This document shows, piece after piece, positions 26,969 to 35,533 of a stretch of DNA of 64,000 nucleotides. Every line of letters starts with the position of its first letter. Position 1 is the first letter of the stretch. The stretch lies in contig NZ_QBDT01000001.1 of NCBI RefSeq assembly GCF_004124325.1, forward strand, positions 5,394,001-5,458,000, written 5' to 3'. The notes under the pieces are model-generated. The model was not told the DNA's origin. It did no database searches and saw only the letters and a program-made list of their open reading frames with translations. The DNA is from Streptomyces sp. L2. Lineage in GTDB: Bacteria > Actinomycetota > Actinomycetes > Streptomycetales > Streptomycetaceae. Position numbers and translations under genes: made by a program.

Positions 26969-29900
26969 CCGACGAACCGCCCCCGGCCCCTGCGGCAGCC
27001 GACAGGCCCGGCCGCCATCCGGTGTCCAACGGTCCTGCGGCAGCTGGCCGGCCCGGCGGTCGTCCGGTGTCCAACGGTCCTGCGGCAGCTGGCTGGCCCG
27101 GCGGTCGTCCGGTGTCCAACGGTCTTGCGGCAGCTGGCTGGCCCGGCGGCCGTCCGGTGTCCAACGGTCTTGCGGCAGCTGGCTGGCCCGGCGGCCGTCC
27201 GGTGTCCAACGGTCTTGCGGCAGCTGGCTGGCCCGGCGGCCGTCCGGTGCCCAACGGTCTTGCGGCAGCTGGCTGGCCCGGCGGCCGTCCGGTGTCCAAC
27301 ACCCCAGCGGCAGCTGGCCGCCGTCCGATGCTCACCGCCCTTGCGGCAGGTAGGTGGCCTGGCCGTCGACCGACGTCCACTGCCCCTGCGGCAGGCGGCC
27401 GGCCCGGCCCTCGACCGACGTCCACTGTCCCGCCACGGCGCAGGGCCGACCGTGCCCCGGAGCGAGGCGTCTCCTCACGGCGTGCGCTGACCCCTGCCCC
27501 GCCGGCACGCCCCTCTCGTCGTAGGTCGGGGCACTCCGGTTCCGCGTCCGCTGGGCCGGTGCCTCTCACCTCCGTGCTCCGTCGATCGGCGCGCAGAGCC
27601 GCTACTACCCCTCGGGAGCCCTCCCCGGCTCCGGGCCGGACCGTGCCCTCCAGCCCGTGGGGGTGTGCGACCGTAGGTCGCACGGCCACAGCGTCCTCGT
27701 CCGGGAACGTGGAAGCCGGGCGAGGAACGGCCCCCGTCGGCGCGCCGGTTCGTGGTGGCGCGGTGGGCGAGGGGGGCGCCTGCCCGCCGGCCGCCTCCGC
27801 GCGCAGCGCGGTGCATGCGGCTTCCGGTCACCGGCGGGGGGACGCTCATCCCCGGCAGGAGGGGCCGGTGGATCTGCGGCTGGTGCCGGCCGCGCTCGCG
27901 GTGTGGGGGACGGCGGCTCTCGTCCTGGTCCTGCCGCCCGGCTGGGCGATCGGGATCACCGGGGTCTGCCTGGTCGCCGGTGTGGTGCTGTTGTCGGCCG
28001 GGCGGCCGGGGCGGGTCCGGGCGCGGCTCGGGCGGGCGCGGGCTCCGGTGGCGGCCGTCCTGCTGTGTGTCGCCGCGGCCGCCGCCTCCGCCGGGTTGCA
28101 CGGGGCGGACGTGCGGCGCGGGCCGGTGCCGGAGCTGGCGCGCCGGTTCGCGACCGTGACCGCCGAGGTAGAGCTGAGCGGCGATCCCTGGCTGAGCAGA
28201 CCGCGCGTACGCGGCGATCACGCGGCACCGGTGGCGGTGCTGGTCCGCGGGGAGGTACGGGAGGTCGAGCAGCGCGACGGGACGGCGGTGCGCACCCGCA
28301 GTCCGGTGCTGGTCGTGGTCGACGCCGAAGTGCCGGCGCCACCTGGAGCCGGGGCTCGGGAAGCGCCGGAACCGGGCGCGCGCGGTGGGCGGTCCGGCTG
28401 GCTCGGGCTGCTGCCGTCCACCCGGCTCCGGGTGACCGGACGGCTGGCTCCCGCCCTGGCCGCTGGTGACCGGACCGCCGCGGTGCTGCGCGTGCGGAAG
28501 CGCCCGGCGCCGGAGATCGTCGCCGGGCCGAGCGGACCCCAGCGGCTGGCGGGGCGGCTCCGGGCCGGACTGCGGGAAGCGACCGCGGGACTTCCGGCGG
28601 ACGCGCGGGCACTGCTTCCCGGACTGGTCGTCGGGGACACCTCACGGATCACGCCGGACCTGGACGACGCCTTCAAGGAGACGGACCTGGCGCACACCCT
28701 CGCCGTCTCCGGCAGCAACCTCACGATCCTGCTCGCCCTGCTCATCGGGCCGCCCGGCCTGGCCCAGCGGGCCGAGCGCCGCGGCCTCGCCCCGCGCCTC
28801 GGACTCTCCCTGCGGGCGACCGCCCTGCTCGCCGCGGTGCTGACCCTGGGCTTCGTCCTCGTGTGCCGGCCCGATCCCAGCGTGCTGCGCGCCGCGGCCT
28901 GCGGCGCCGTCGCCCTGCTCGCCCTCGCCACCGGGCGCCGCAGATCCCTGATCCCGGCGCTGGCCGCCGCCGTCCTGCTGCTGGTGCTGTACGACCCGTG
29001 GCTGGCCCGCGGCTACGGCTTCCTGCTCTCCGTGCTGGCCACCGGCGCACTGCTCGTGGTGGCGCCCGGGTGGAGCGAGGCGCTGCGGCGACGACGGGTT
29101 CCCGCGCGGCTCGCCGAGGCGCTGGGTGCCGCTGCCGCCGCGCAGGCGTGCTGTGCGCCGGTCGTGGCGGTGCTGTCGGCTCGGGTGAGCCTGGTCGCGG
29201 TGCCCTGCAACCTGCTGGCCGAGATCGCGGTGGCCCCGGCCACGGTGCTCGGGTTCGCGGCGCTCGCGGTGGCCCCGGCGGCCATGCCCGTGGCCAAGGC
29301 GCTGGCCTGGTGCGCGGGTTGGCCCGCCGCCTGGATCGCGAAGGTCGCCCGCACCGGGGCCGCGCTGCCCGGCGCCGGAGTGGACTGGCCGGGCAGCTGG
29401 GCGGGGGCGCTGCTGCTCGTGGCGGTCACCGCGGTGGCCGCCCTGGCCGGACGGTGGCTGCTGCGGCACCCGTGGTGGTGCGCGGCCCTCGGGGTGCTGC
29501 TCCTGCTGGTCGTGGTCCGGCCGGTCCCCCTGACCCGGGTCGTCACGGGGTGGCCGCCGCCCGGCTGGCGGTTCGCGATGTGCGACGTCGGACAGGGCGA
29601 CGCGACCGTGCTGGCCGCGGGCCAGGGTGCCGGGGTGGTCGTGGACGCCGGACCCGATCCGGAACTCGTCGACCGCTGTCTGCGGGAACTGGGAGTCACC
29701 CGCATTCCGCTCCTCGTCCTCACCCACTTCCACGCCGACCACGTCGCCGGCCTGACCGGTGTGCTGCGGGGCCGCACGGTCGCCGCGATCGAGACCACCG
29801 GATTCGAGGAGCCGGCGCAGGAGGCCGAGTTCGTCGGAAAGGAGGCCGCCGCACGGCACATCCCGGTCAGCAGGGCCGTAGCGGGGGAGGAACAGCGCAC

Positions 29901-30333
29901 CGGACCGCTCAGCTGGCAGGTGCTGTGGCCGCCGGCCGCACCGGCAGCCGAGCCGGACGGACCGAACGACGCCAGCGTCGCGCTCCTCGTCCGGACGGGA
30001 GGACTGCGGCTCCTGCTGCTGGGAGATCTCGAACCCCCCGCCCAGCAGGCCCTGCTGCACTCGCCGGTCGCCGCCGAACTGGGCGCGGTGGACGTGCTGA
30101 AGGTCGCCCATCACGGCTCGGCGTACCAGGACCCGGACCTGATACGGCTGGTGTCGCCCCGGGTGGCGTTGATCTCGGTGGGAACCGGCAACCCGTACGG
30201 CCACCCGGCACCGGCGACCGTCGCCGCGCTGCGGGCCGACGGCGCGATGGTGCTGCGCACGGACCGGGACGGGGCCATCGCGGTCAGCGGGAGAGGGGGA
30301 GCGGGCGGGGAACTGCGGGTGACCAGAGACTGA
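26965..30333 (+). CDS. comEC: ComEC/Rec2 DNA-uptake channel with repeat-bearing N-terminal extension
   Basis: An integral membrane channel/nuclease for DNA translocation. The recognisable protein starts at about 27868 (VDLRLVPAALAVWG). It has the DUF4131-like N-terminal part, the Competence domain (DLAHTLAVSGSNLTILLALL plus many helices) and a C-terminal metallo-beta-lactamase-like domain (CDVGQGDATVLAAG, LTHFHADHVAGLTG, VAHHGSAYQDPDL). From the ATG at 26965, which overlaps the comEA stop, the same frame stays open for 301 extra codons, including nine or ten 15-residue repeats (entry 26986). The total would be 1122 residues. A GTG at 27868 with AGGAGG just upstream would give the ordinary 821 residues. 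Which start is used cannot be settled from sequence. Confidence 0.85.
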   Translation: MTDEPPPAPAAADRPGRHPVSNGPAAAGRPGGRPVSNGPAAAGWPGGRPVSNGLAAAGWPGGRPVSNGLAAAGWPGGRPVSNGLAAAGWPGGRPVPNGLAAAGWPGGRPVSNTPAAAGRRPMLTALAAGRWPGRRPTSTAPAAGGRPGPRPTSTVPPRRRADRAPERGVSSRRALTPAPPARPSRRRSGHSGSASAGPVPLTSVLRRSARRAATTPREPSPAPGRTVPSSPWGCATVGRTATASSSGNVEAGRGTAPVGAPVRGGAVGEGGACPPAASARSAVHAASGHRRGDAHPRQEGPVDLRLVPAALAVWGTAALVLVLPPGWAIGITGVCLVAGVVLLSAGRPGRVRARLGRARAPVAAVLLCVAAAAASAGLHGADVRRGPVPELARRFATVTAEVELSGDPWLSRPRVRGDHAAPVAVLVRGEVREVEQRDGTAVRTRSPVLVVVDAEVPAPPGAGAREAPEPGARGGRSGWLGLLPSTRLRVTGRLAPALAAGDRTAAVLRVRKRPAPEIVAGPSGPQRLAGRLRAGLREATAGLPADARALLPGLVVGDTSRITPDLDDAFKETDLAHTLAVSGSNLTILLALLIGPPGLAQRAERRGLAPRLGLSLRATALLAAVLTLGFVLVCRPDPSVLRAAACGAVALLALATGRRRSLIPALAAAVLLLVLYDPWLARGYGFLLSVLATGALLVVAPGWSEALRRRRVPARLAEALGAAAAAQACCAPVVAVLSARVSLVAVPCNLLAEIAVAPATVLGFAALAVAPAAMPVAKALAWCAGWPAAWIAKVARTGAALPGAGVDWPGSWAGALLLVAVTAVAALAGRWLLRHPWWCAALGVLLLLVVVRPVPLTRVVTGWPPPGWRFAMCDVGQGDATVLAAGQGAGVVVDAGPDPELVDRCLRELGVTRIPLLVLTHFHADHVAGLTGVLRGRTVAAIETTGFEEPAQEAEFVGKEAAARHIPVSRAVAGEEQRTGPLSWQVLWPPAAPAAEPDGPNDASVALLVRTGGLRLLLLGDLEPPAQQALLHSPVAAELGAVDVLKVAHHGSAYQDPDLIRLVSPRVALISVGTGNPYGHPAPATVAALRADGAMVLRTDRDGAIAVSGRGGAGGELRVTRD
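26986..27426. repeat. 45-bp coding minisatellite at the comEC 5' end
   Basis: Six near-identical 45-bp units at 27031-27300 encode a 15-residue repeat of the type GLAAAGWPGGRPVSN. A diverged copy precedes them (26986-27030) and a shortened copy (27301-27336) and two diverged copies (27337-27426) follow. Changes between units are few and often synonymous or Arg/Trp, Pro/Leu swaps. The length is a multiple of three, so expansion preserves the comEC frame. Third-position GC is lower than in neighbouring genes. Confidence 0.93.
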
Positions 30334-30360
30334 GGGACCCGGTGCGCCCAGACTGGGAGG

Positions 30361-31179
30361 ATGAACCCGAGCCAGACCGATGCCTACCTTCGCCGTATCG
30401 GCGCCGCCCGCCCCGGACGGGCCACCGCCGACGCCCTGCGCGAACTGCACCTGTGCCATCTGCGGACGGTCCCCTTCGAGAACCTGTCGATCCACCTCGG
30501 GGAGGAGATCGTGCTGGAGGAGAAGCGGCTGCTGGACAAGGTGGTCGAGGCCCGGCGGGGCGGCTTCTGCTACGAACTGAACGGCGCGTTCGGCGCGCTG
30601 CTCGCCTCGCTCGGCTACGAGGTCGTACCGCTCGCGGGCCGCGTCCACGGGGACGAGGGCCGGCTCGGTATCCCCTACGACCACATGGCGCTGCGGGTGC
30701 GGTCGGTGGACGGCGCCGAGTGGCTGGCCGACGTGGGGTTCGGGGCACACAGCCACTACCCGCTGGCCTTCGCCGACCGCGCGGAACAGGCCGACCCCGG
30801 GGGAGTGTTCCGGCTGGCCGAGGCGGGGCCGGACGCGGACGGGGTGGTGGACCGGGACCTGGACGTCGTACGGGACGGCAGGCCCCAGTACCGGCTGGAG
30901 ACAAGGCCCCGGGCGCTGGCGGACTTCACGGCCGGAGCCTGGTGGCACAGCACCTCGCCGCGCTCGCACTTCACGCGGTCGCTGGTCTGCTCACGGATCA
31001 CCGGGGACGGAGGACGCGTCACGCTCAGCGGGCGCACCCTGACCACGACCGCCGCCGACGGCACGAAGGAGGCGCGCGAGCTGGAGGCCGACGAGGAGGT
31101 GCTCGCCGTGTACCGGGAGCGGTTCGGGATCGGGCTGACCACGGTGCCCGTGGTCCGGGAGGGCGGCCGGCACGGCTGA
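30361..31179 (+). CDS. Arylamine N-acetyltransferase
   Basis: Transfers acetyl from acetyl-CoA to arylamines or hydrazines in the cytoplasm. The 272-residue protein carries the catalytic triad of the family: Cys in RRGGFCYELNGAFG (near residue 70), His in YDHMALRV (near 109) and Asp in WLADVGFG (near 124). The N-terminal helical domain starts with YLRRIGAARP and includes TVPFENLSIHLG. The ATG follows GGGAGG directly. In actinomycetes homologues also act in amide formation within natural-product pathways, but no such cluster is nearby. Confidence 0.93.
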   Translation: MNPSQTDAYLRRIGAARPGRATADALRELHLCHLRTVPFENLSIHLGEEIVLEEKRLLDKVVEARRGGFCYELNGAFGALLASLGYEVVPLAGRVHGDEGRLGIPYDHMALRVRSVDGAEWLADVGFGAHSHYPLAFADRAEQADPGGVFRLAEAGPDADGVVDRDLDVVRDGRPQYRLETRPRALADFTAGAWWHSTSPRSHFTRSLVCSRITGDGGRVTLSGRTLTTTAADGTKEARELEADEEVLAVYRERFGIGLTTVPVVREGGRHG

Positions 31180-31189
31180 GAATGGGAAC

Positions 31190-31435
31190 GTGAGCGATGT
31201 GAGACATGTGCTGGTGCTGCCCGACCGGGATGCCGCCGAGGAGGTGGCCGGGGTGCTCGGGGAGCGGTTCCGGGTGGACGAGGAGCCGCGGCTCGTCCGG
31301 GACGCGCTGGCCGGTGAGGACGACGCCGAGGACGCGCAGTGGCTCGTGCTGCTGCGCGACGAGGAGGGGCGGCTGGACCCCGGTGAGCTGGACGCGTTCG
31401 TGGGGGAGTGGGAGGGGTGGCGGGAGGAGCCGTGA
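31190..31435 (+). CDS. Small conserved acidic protein
   Basis: An 81-residue acidic protein (HVLVLPDRDAAEEVAGVLGERF, then repeated charged segments). It looks like a compact alpha/beta domain with no known motif. It begins with GTG ten bases after the N-acetyltransferase stop (GGGAACGTG) and precedes holA on the same strand, so co-transcription with the acetyltransferase is likely. Function unknown. Confidence 0.72.
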   Translation: MSDVRHVLVLPDRDAAEEVAGVLGERFRVDEEPRLVRDALAGEDDAEDAQWLVLLRDEEGRLDPGELDAFVGEWEGWREEP

Positions 31436-31486
31436 CACCCATGACACCCCGCTGTGCTGTCAGTGGGGCGTGCCATGCTTGTCGCG

Positions 31487-32476
31487 ATGGCCAGGAACAC
31501 TGCGAATGACGACCCTCTCGCCCCGGTGACACTCGCCGTGGGCCAGGAGGACCTGCTGCTCGACCGTGCCGTGCGGGAGGTGGTGGCCGCCGCGAGGGCC
31601 GCCGACGCCGACACGGACGTACGGGACCTGACCCCGGACCAGTTGCAGCCCGGCACGCTCGCCGAGCTGACGAGCCCGTCGCTGTTCGCGGAGCGCAAGG
31701 TCGTGGTCGTACGCAACGCGCAGGACCTGTCCGCCGACACGGTCAAGGACGTGAAGGCGTACCTCGGGGCGCCCGCCGAGGAGATCACGCTCGTGCTGCT
31801 GCACGCCGGCGGGGCCAAGGGCAAGGGGCTGCTGGACGCCGCGCGCAAGGCGGGGGCACGGGAGGTGGCCTGCCCCAAGATGACCAAGCCGGCGGACCGG
31901 CTGGCGTTCGTGCGGCAGGAGTTCCGGGGGTTCGGCAGGTCCGCGACGCCCGAGGCCTGCCAGGCGCTGGTCGACGCGATCGGCAGTGATCTGCGGGAGC
32001 TGGCCTCGGCGGTGGCGCAGCTGGTCGCCGATGTCGAGGGCACCGTCGACGAGGCCGTCGTGGGGCGGTACTACACGGGGCGGGCCGAGGCGTCGAGCTT
32101 CACCGTCGCCGACCGGGCGGTGGAGGGGCGTACGGCGGAGGCGCTGGAGGCGCTCAGATGGTCGCTGGCGACCGGGGTGGCGCCGGTGCTGATCACCAGC
32201 GCGCTGGCGCAGGGGGTCCGGGCGATCGGGAAGCTGGCGTCCGCGCGTGGGGGGCGGCCGGCGGATCTCGCGCGGGAGCTGGGGATGCCGCCGTGGAAGA
32301 TCGATCGGGTGCGGCAGCAGATGCGGGGGTGGACGCCGGACGGGGTGTCCGTGGCGTTGCGGGCGGTCGCCGAGGCGGATGCGGGGGTTAAGGGCGGGGG
32401 CGATGATCCTGAGTACGCGTTGGAGAAGGCGGTCGTGGTGATCGCCCGGGCCGCCCGGTCCCGGGGGCGCGGGTAG
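31487..32476 (+). CDS. holA: DNA polymerase III delta subunit
   Basis: Clamp-loader subunit that opens the beta clamp. The 329-residue protein has the delta-family layout: an N-terminal AAA-like domain without an intact Walker A (LAVGQEDLLLDRAVREVV, LFAERKVVVVRNAQDL), a middle helical lid, and a C-terminal collar domain (ALRWSLATGVAPVLITSALAQGVRAI read in parts, then LGMPPWKIDRVRQQMRGW). The ATG at 31487 is favoured by the family N-terminus (MARNTANDDPLAPV); an ATG at 31475 would add four residues. CATGCT lies seven bases upstream. Confidence 0.92.
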   Translation: MARNTANDDPLAPVTLAVGQEDLLLDRAVREVVAAARAADADTDVRDLTPDQLQPGTLAELTSPSLFAERKVVVVRNAQDLSADTVKDVKAYLGAPAEEITLVLLHAGGAKGKGLLDAARKAGAREVACPKMTKPADRLAFVRQEFRGFGRSATPEACQALVDAIGSDLRELASAVAQLVADVEGTVDEAVVGRYYTGRAEASSFTVADRAVEGRTAEALEALRWSLATGVAPVLITSALAQGVRAIGKLASARGGRPADLARELGMPPWKIDRVRQQMRGWTPDGVSVALRAVAEADAGVKGGGDDPEYALEKAVVVIARAARSRGRG

Positions 32477-32562
32477 GCCCACCGGGGCTTCGCCCCAGAC
32501 CCCGCCAGGGGCTCCACCCCTGGACCCCGCCCCGCCCACCCACCACCCGACCCTGTGGGGCA

Positions 32563-32670
32563 AGAGCTGAACGAACGGCTCCGCCGGCCCGGTGGGCTGG
32601 AAACCGGCCGGAGGGCCGCGCCGCTCGGGGGTCAAGAGCTGAACGAAGAGCCGCGCCGGCCCGGTGGGCG
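32563..32670. repeat. Imperfect 70-bp tandem duplication
   Basis: CAAGAGCTGAACGAA begins at 32563 and again at 32633; both copies continue with a related stretch containing CGCCGGCCCGGTGGGC. The second copy runs into the rpsT terminator. The period is 70 bp and the middle parts have diverged. Confidence 0.75.
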
Positions 32671-32678
32671 GGGAGTGG

Positions 32679-32726
32679 CCGAAGGCCCCGTCGCTCCCCT
32701 GGGGAGGGGAGCGACGGGGCCTTCGG
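32679..32726. terminator. Bidirectional terminator between holA and rpsT
   Basis: A perfect 22-bp inverted repeat (32679-32700 and 32705-32726) with a GGGG loop lies between the convergent holA and rpsT genes; on the rpsT strand it lies about 125 bp after the stop codon. Confidence 0.88.
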
Positions 32727-32850
32727 TTACAGATGGTGGCCTCGCACCCGCGTGGCGAACGCAGGCCGCGTGCGAGGTCGGGGTGCCGGACGGGAGCGGA
32801 TGAGAGAGGGCCCGCTCTGGGTCCTTCCGGCGGTCAGATCAGAAAGGTGT

Positions 32851-33117
32851 TCAGCCCTTGAGGGTCGCGACCTTGGACGCCAGCGCCGACTTCTTGTTGG
32901 CGGCCTGGTTCTTGTGGATGACGCCCTTCGAGACGGCCTTGTCGAGCTGACGCGCGGCAGCGCGCTGGTACTCGGTGGCCTTCTCGACGTCACCCGCGGC
33001 AGCGGCCTCACGGGCCTTGCGGATCGCGGTCTTCAGAGAGGACTTGACGGCCTTGTTGCGCAGCCGGGCCTTCTCGTTGGTCTTGTTCCGCTTGATCTGG
33101 GACTTGATGTTCGCCAC
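32851..33117 (-). CDS. rpsT: 30S ribosomal protein bS20
   Basis: An 88-residue basic protein, full length for bS20, which binds the 5' domain of 16S rRNA. The N-terminal [18 protein letters not shown] and the C-terminal [19 protein letters not shown] are family signatures. The protein is entirely alpha-helical with a Lys/Arg-rich face. The GTG start is preceded by AAAAGG. It is divergent from lepA, separated by 235 bp, the usual arrangement in actinobacteria. Confidence 0.97.
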   Translation of the reverse strand: MANIKSQIKRNKTNEKARLRNKAVKSSLKTAIRKAREAAAAGDVEKATEYQRAAARQLDKAVSKGVIHKNQAANKKSALASKVATLKG

Positions 33118-33352
33118 GAAGGAGCCTTTTCAGGTTCGAGTGCGGGGCCAGTGAAGGTCCCGCACCGGTGATCCAAAATTTCTCTGACGTGCCTCGCGCT
33201 GAGAGGGCATGAGGCACAGCCCCCCACAGTACCAGCGGCCCTCCGGACGGCCCAAAACGGTCCCCGGTCCCTGCGCGTGGGACCATGGAGGCTACGTATC
33301 GATCCGACCCGAGACCGTTACCCGGCGGATACCTCAAGAATCAGGACCCTGC

Positions 33353-35227
33353 GTGCCCGCGACCCCTAACCATGTGCCCGAGCCGAGCCGTACCGACCCG
33401 GCTCTGATCCGCAATTTCTGCATCATCGCGCACATCGACCACGGCAAGTCCACGCTCGCCGACCGGATGCTCCAGCTGACCGGTGTGGTCGAGCAGCGGC
33501 AGATGCGTGCTCAGTACCTCGACCGGATGGACATCGAGCGCGAGCGCGGCATCACGATCAAGTCCCAGGCGGTGCGTCTGCCCTGGGCCCCGACCGAGGG
33601 CCCCGACCAGGGCGCGACCCACATCCTCAACATGATCGACACCCCGGGGCACGTCGACTTCACCTACGAGGTCTCGCGGTCGCTGGCCGCCTGCGAGGGC
33701 ACCATCCTCCTCGTCGACGCCGCCCAGGGCATCGAGGCGCAGACCCTCGCCAACCTCTACCTGGCGATGGAGAACGACCTCACGATCATCCCCGTACTGA
33801 ACAAGATCGACCTTCCGGCGGCCCAGCCCGAGAAGTTCGCCGAGGAGCTGGCGAACCTGGTCGGCTGCGACCCCGCCGACGTGCTCAAGGTCTCCGCGAA
33901 GACCGGTCTCGGCGTGGACGCGCTGCTGAACCGGGTCGTGCAGGAGATCCCGGCCCCGGTCGGTGTCGCCGACGCGCCTGCCCGCGCCATGATCTTCGAC
34001 TCCGTCTACGACTCCTACCGGGGCGTCGTGACGTACGTCCGTGTCATCGACGGCCAGCTCAACAAGCGCGAGCGCATCAAGATGATGTCCACCGGCGCGA
34101 CCCACGAGCTGCTGGAGATCGGCACGAACTCGCCGGAGATGCTGCCGGCCGACGGCCTGGGCGTCGGCGAGGTGGGCTATCTGATCACCGGTGTGAAGGA
34201 CGTCCGCCAGTCCAAGGTCGGTGACACCGTCACCAGCCAGAACAAGGGCGCCACGGAGGCGCTCGGCGGGTACAAGGACCCCAAGCCCATGGTGTTCTCC
34301 GGGCTGTACCCGCTGGACGGGTCCGACTACCCGGAGCTGCGCGAGGCGCTGGACAAGCTCCAGCTCAACGACGCCGCGCTGGTCTACGAGCCGGAGACCT
34401 CCGCCGCCCTCGGCTTCGGTTTCCGCGTCGGCTTCCTCGGCCTGCTGCACCTGGACGTGATCCGGGAGCGGCTGGAGCGCGAGTTCGGCCTGGACCTGAT
34501 CGCCACCGCCCCCAACGTGGTCTACCGCGTGGTCATGGAGGACGGCAGCGAGCACACGGTCACCAACCCGAGCGAGTTCCCCGAAGGCAAGATCAACGAC
34601 GTCTACGAGCCGGTCGTGCGGGCCACCATCCTCGCGCCGACCGAGTTCATCGGCTCGATCATGGAGCTGTGCCAGACCCGGCGCGGCACCCTGCTCGGCA
34701 TGGACTACCTCTCGGAGGACCGGGTCGAGATCCGCTACACCCTGCCGCTGGCGGAGATCGTCTTCGACTTCTTCGACCAGCTGAAGTCCAAGACCCGCGG
34801 CTACGCGTCCCTGGACTACGAGCCCACCGGCGAGCAGACCAGCTCCCTGGTGAAGGTCGACATCCTGCTGCACGGCGACAAGGTGGACGCCTTCTCGGCG
34901 ATCACGCACAAGGACGCGGCGTACGCCTACGGCGTCCGGCTCGTCGCCAAGCTGCGCGAGCTGATCCCGAGGCAGGCCTTCGAGGTGCCCATCCAGGCCG
35001 CCATCGGCTCCCGGGTGATCGCCCGCGAGACCATCCGCGCCATCCGCAAGGACGTCCTCGCCAAGTGCTACGGCGGTGACATCTCCCGCAAGAGGAAGCT
35101 GCTGGAGAAGCAGAAGGAAGGCAAGAAGCGGATGAAGATGGTGGGTTCCGTGGAGGTTCCGCAGGAGGCCTTCATCGCCGTCCTCTCCAGCGATGACAGC
35201 GCGGGGTCGGGCAAGACCAAGAAGTAA
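33353..35227 (+). CDS. lepA: Elongation factor 4 (LepA)
   Basis: A 624-residue translational GTPase that acts on ribosomes in unfavourable tRNA positions or during 30S maturation. The G domain begins [18 protein letters not shown] (P-loop with His in the AHIDHGKS form) and has the switch motif [18 protein letters not shown] and NKIDLP. EF-G-like domains II, III and V follow, and the LepA-specific C-terminal domain ([20 protein letters not shown]) ends the protein. The GTG start has AGGA seven bases upstream; the reading [16 protein letters not shown] fits the family in streptomycetes. Confidence 0.97.
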   Translation: MPATPNHVPEPSRTDPALIRNFCIIAHIDHGKSTLADRMLQLTGVVEQRQMRAQYLDRMDIERERGITIKSQAVRLPWAPTEGPDQGATHILNMIDTPGHVDFTYEVSRSLAACEGTILLVDAAQGIEAQTLANLYLAMENDLTIIPVLNKIDLPAAQPEKFAEELANLVGCDPADVLKVSAKTGLGVDALLNRVVQEIPAPVGVADAPARAMIFDSVYDSYRGVVTYVRVIDGQLNKRERIKMMSTGATHELLEIGTNSPEMLPADGLGVGEVGYLITGVKDVRQSKVGDTVTSQNKGATEALGGYKDPKPMVFSGLYPLDGSDYPELREALDKLQLNDAALVYEPETSAALGFGFRVGFLGLLHLDVIRERLEREFGLDLIATAPNVVYRVVMEDGSEHTVTNPSEFPEGKINDVYEPVVRATILAPTEFIGSIMELCQTRRGTLLGMDYLSEDRVEIRYTLPLAEIVFDFFDQLKSKTRGYASLDYEPTGEQTSSLVKVDILLHGDKVDAFSAITHKDAAYAYGVRLVAKLRELIPRQAFEVPIQAAIGSRVIARETIRAIRKDVLAKCYGGDISRKRKLLEKQKEGKKRMKMVGSVEVPQEAFIAVLSSDDSAGSGKTKK

Positions 35228-35280
35228 CCGACGGTAAGAGGGGTCGGTGCCCGCAAACCGGGTGCAAACCGTGCGCAAGA

Positions 35281-35312
35281 GGGGCTCGCCGTGTGAAAGC
35301 GCGGCGGGCCCC
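35281..35312 (+). terminator. Terminator after lepA
   Basis: Arms GGGGCTCGCCG (35281-35291) and CGGCGGGCCCC (35302-35312) pair over 11 bp with one T-G, with a 10-nt loop. It lies 53 bp after the lepA stop. Confidence 0.72.
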
Positions 35313-35406
35313 TGCGCGCGCGTAGCGTCGCTCTGAGTGGAAAGTGACAGGCCGAAGCCCCTTACGCAGCGGCCGGTCGCCCCTTACCCTGATGCCTGCT
35401 CGATAG

Positions 35407-35420
35407 TTACTCGCGAGTTA
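35407..35420. promoter_or_regulatory. Candidate operator before the acyl-CoA ligase gene
   Basis: TTACTCGCGAGTTA is an inverted repeat with one mismatch, in an otherwise AT-richer stretch 114 bp before the ligase start. Its form resembles operators bound by TetR-type fatty-acid regulators. This is pattern recognition only; no regulator gene is adjacent. Confidence 0.45.
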
Positions 35421-35533
35421 AACAACGACGAGTCGAACAACGAACCCCAGCCCCACCCCGTGAGTCAGCCCCACCCGTGAGTCAACCCCGCCGCACTGAG
35501 CCAGCCGCACTGTCGCGGGCCCCGGAGGATGTC

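Larger units (their letters stand above)
32477..32850. other. Gap between convergent holA and rpsT
   Basis: About 370 bp without a convincing gene. It contains a GC-rich hairpin-forming stretch just after holA (GGGGCTTCGCCCC at about 32484), the duplicated 70-bp segment (32563-32670) and the strong terminator (32679-32726). Confidence 0.6.

Noticed and set aside
26856..27689. Minus-strand frame with its own 15-residue repeats over the comEC minisatellite
   Set aside because: Any 45-bp repeat gives repeats in every open frame; the plus frame joins comEA's stop to ComEC and is the simpler reading.
28642..30969. Minus-strand frame of 775 codons opposite comEC and the N-acetyltransferase
   Set aside because: Low-complexity Gln/Arg/Gly-rich translation, crossing two well-supported genes.
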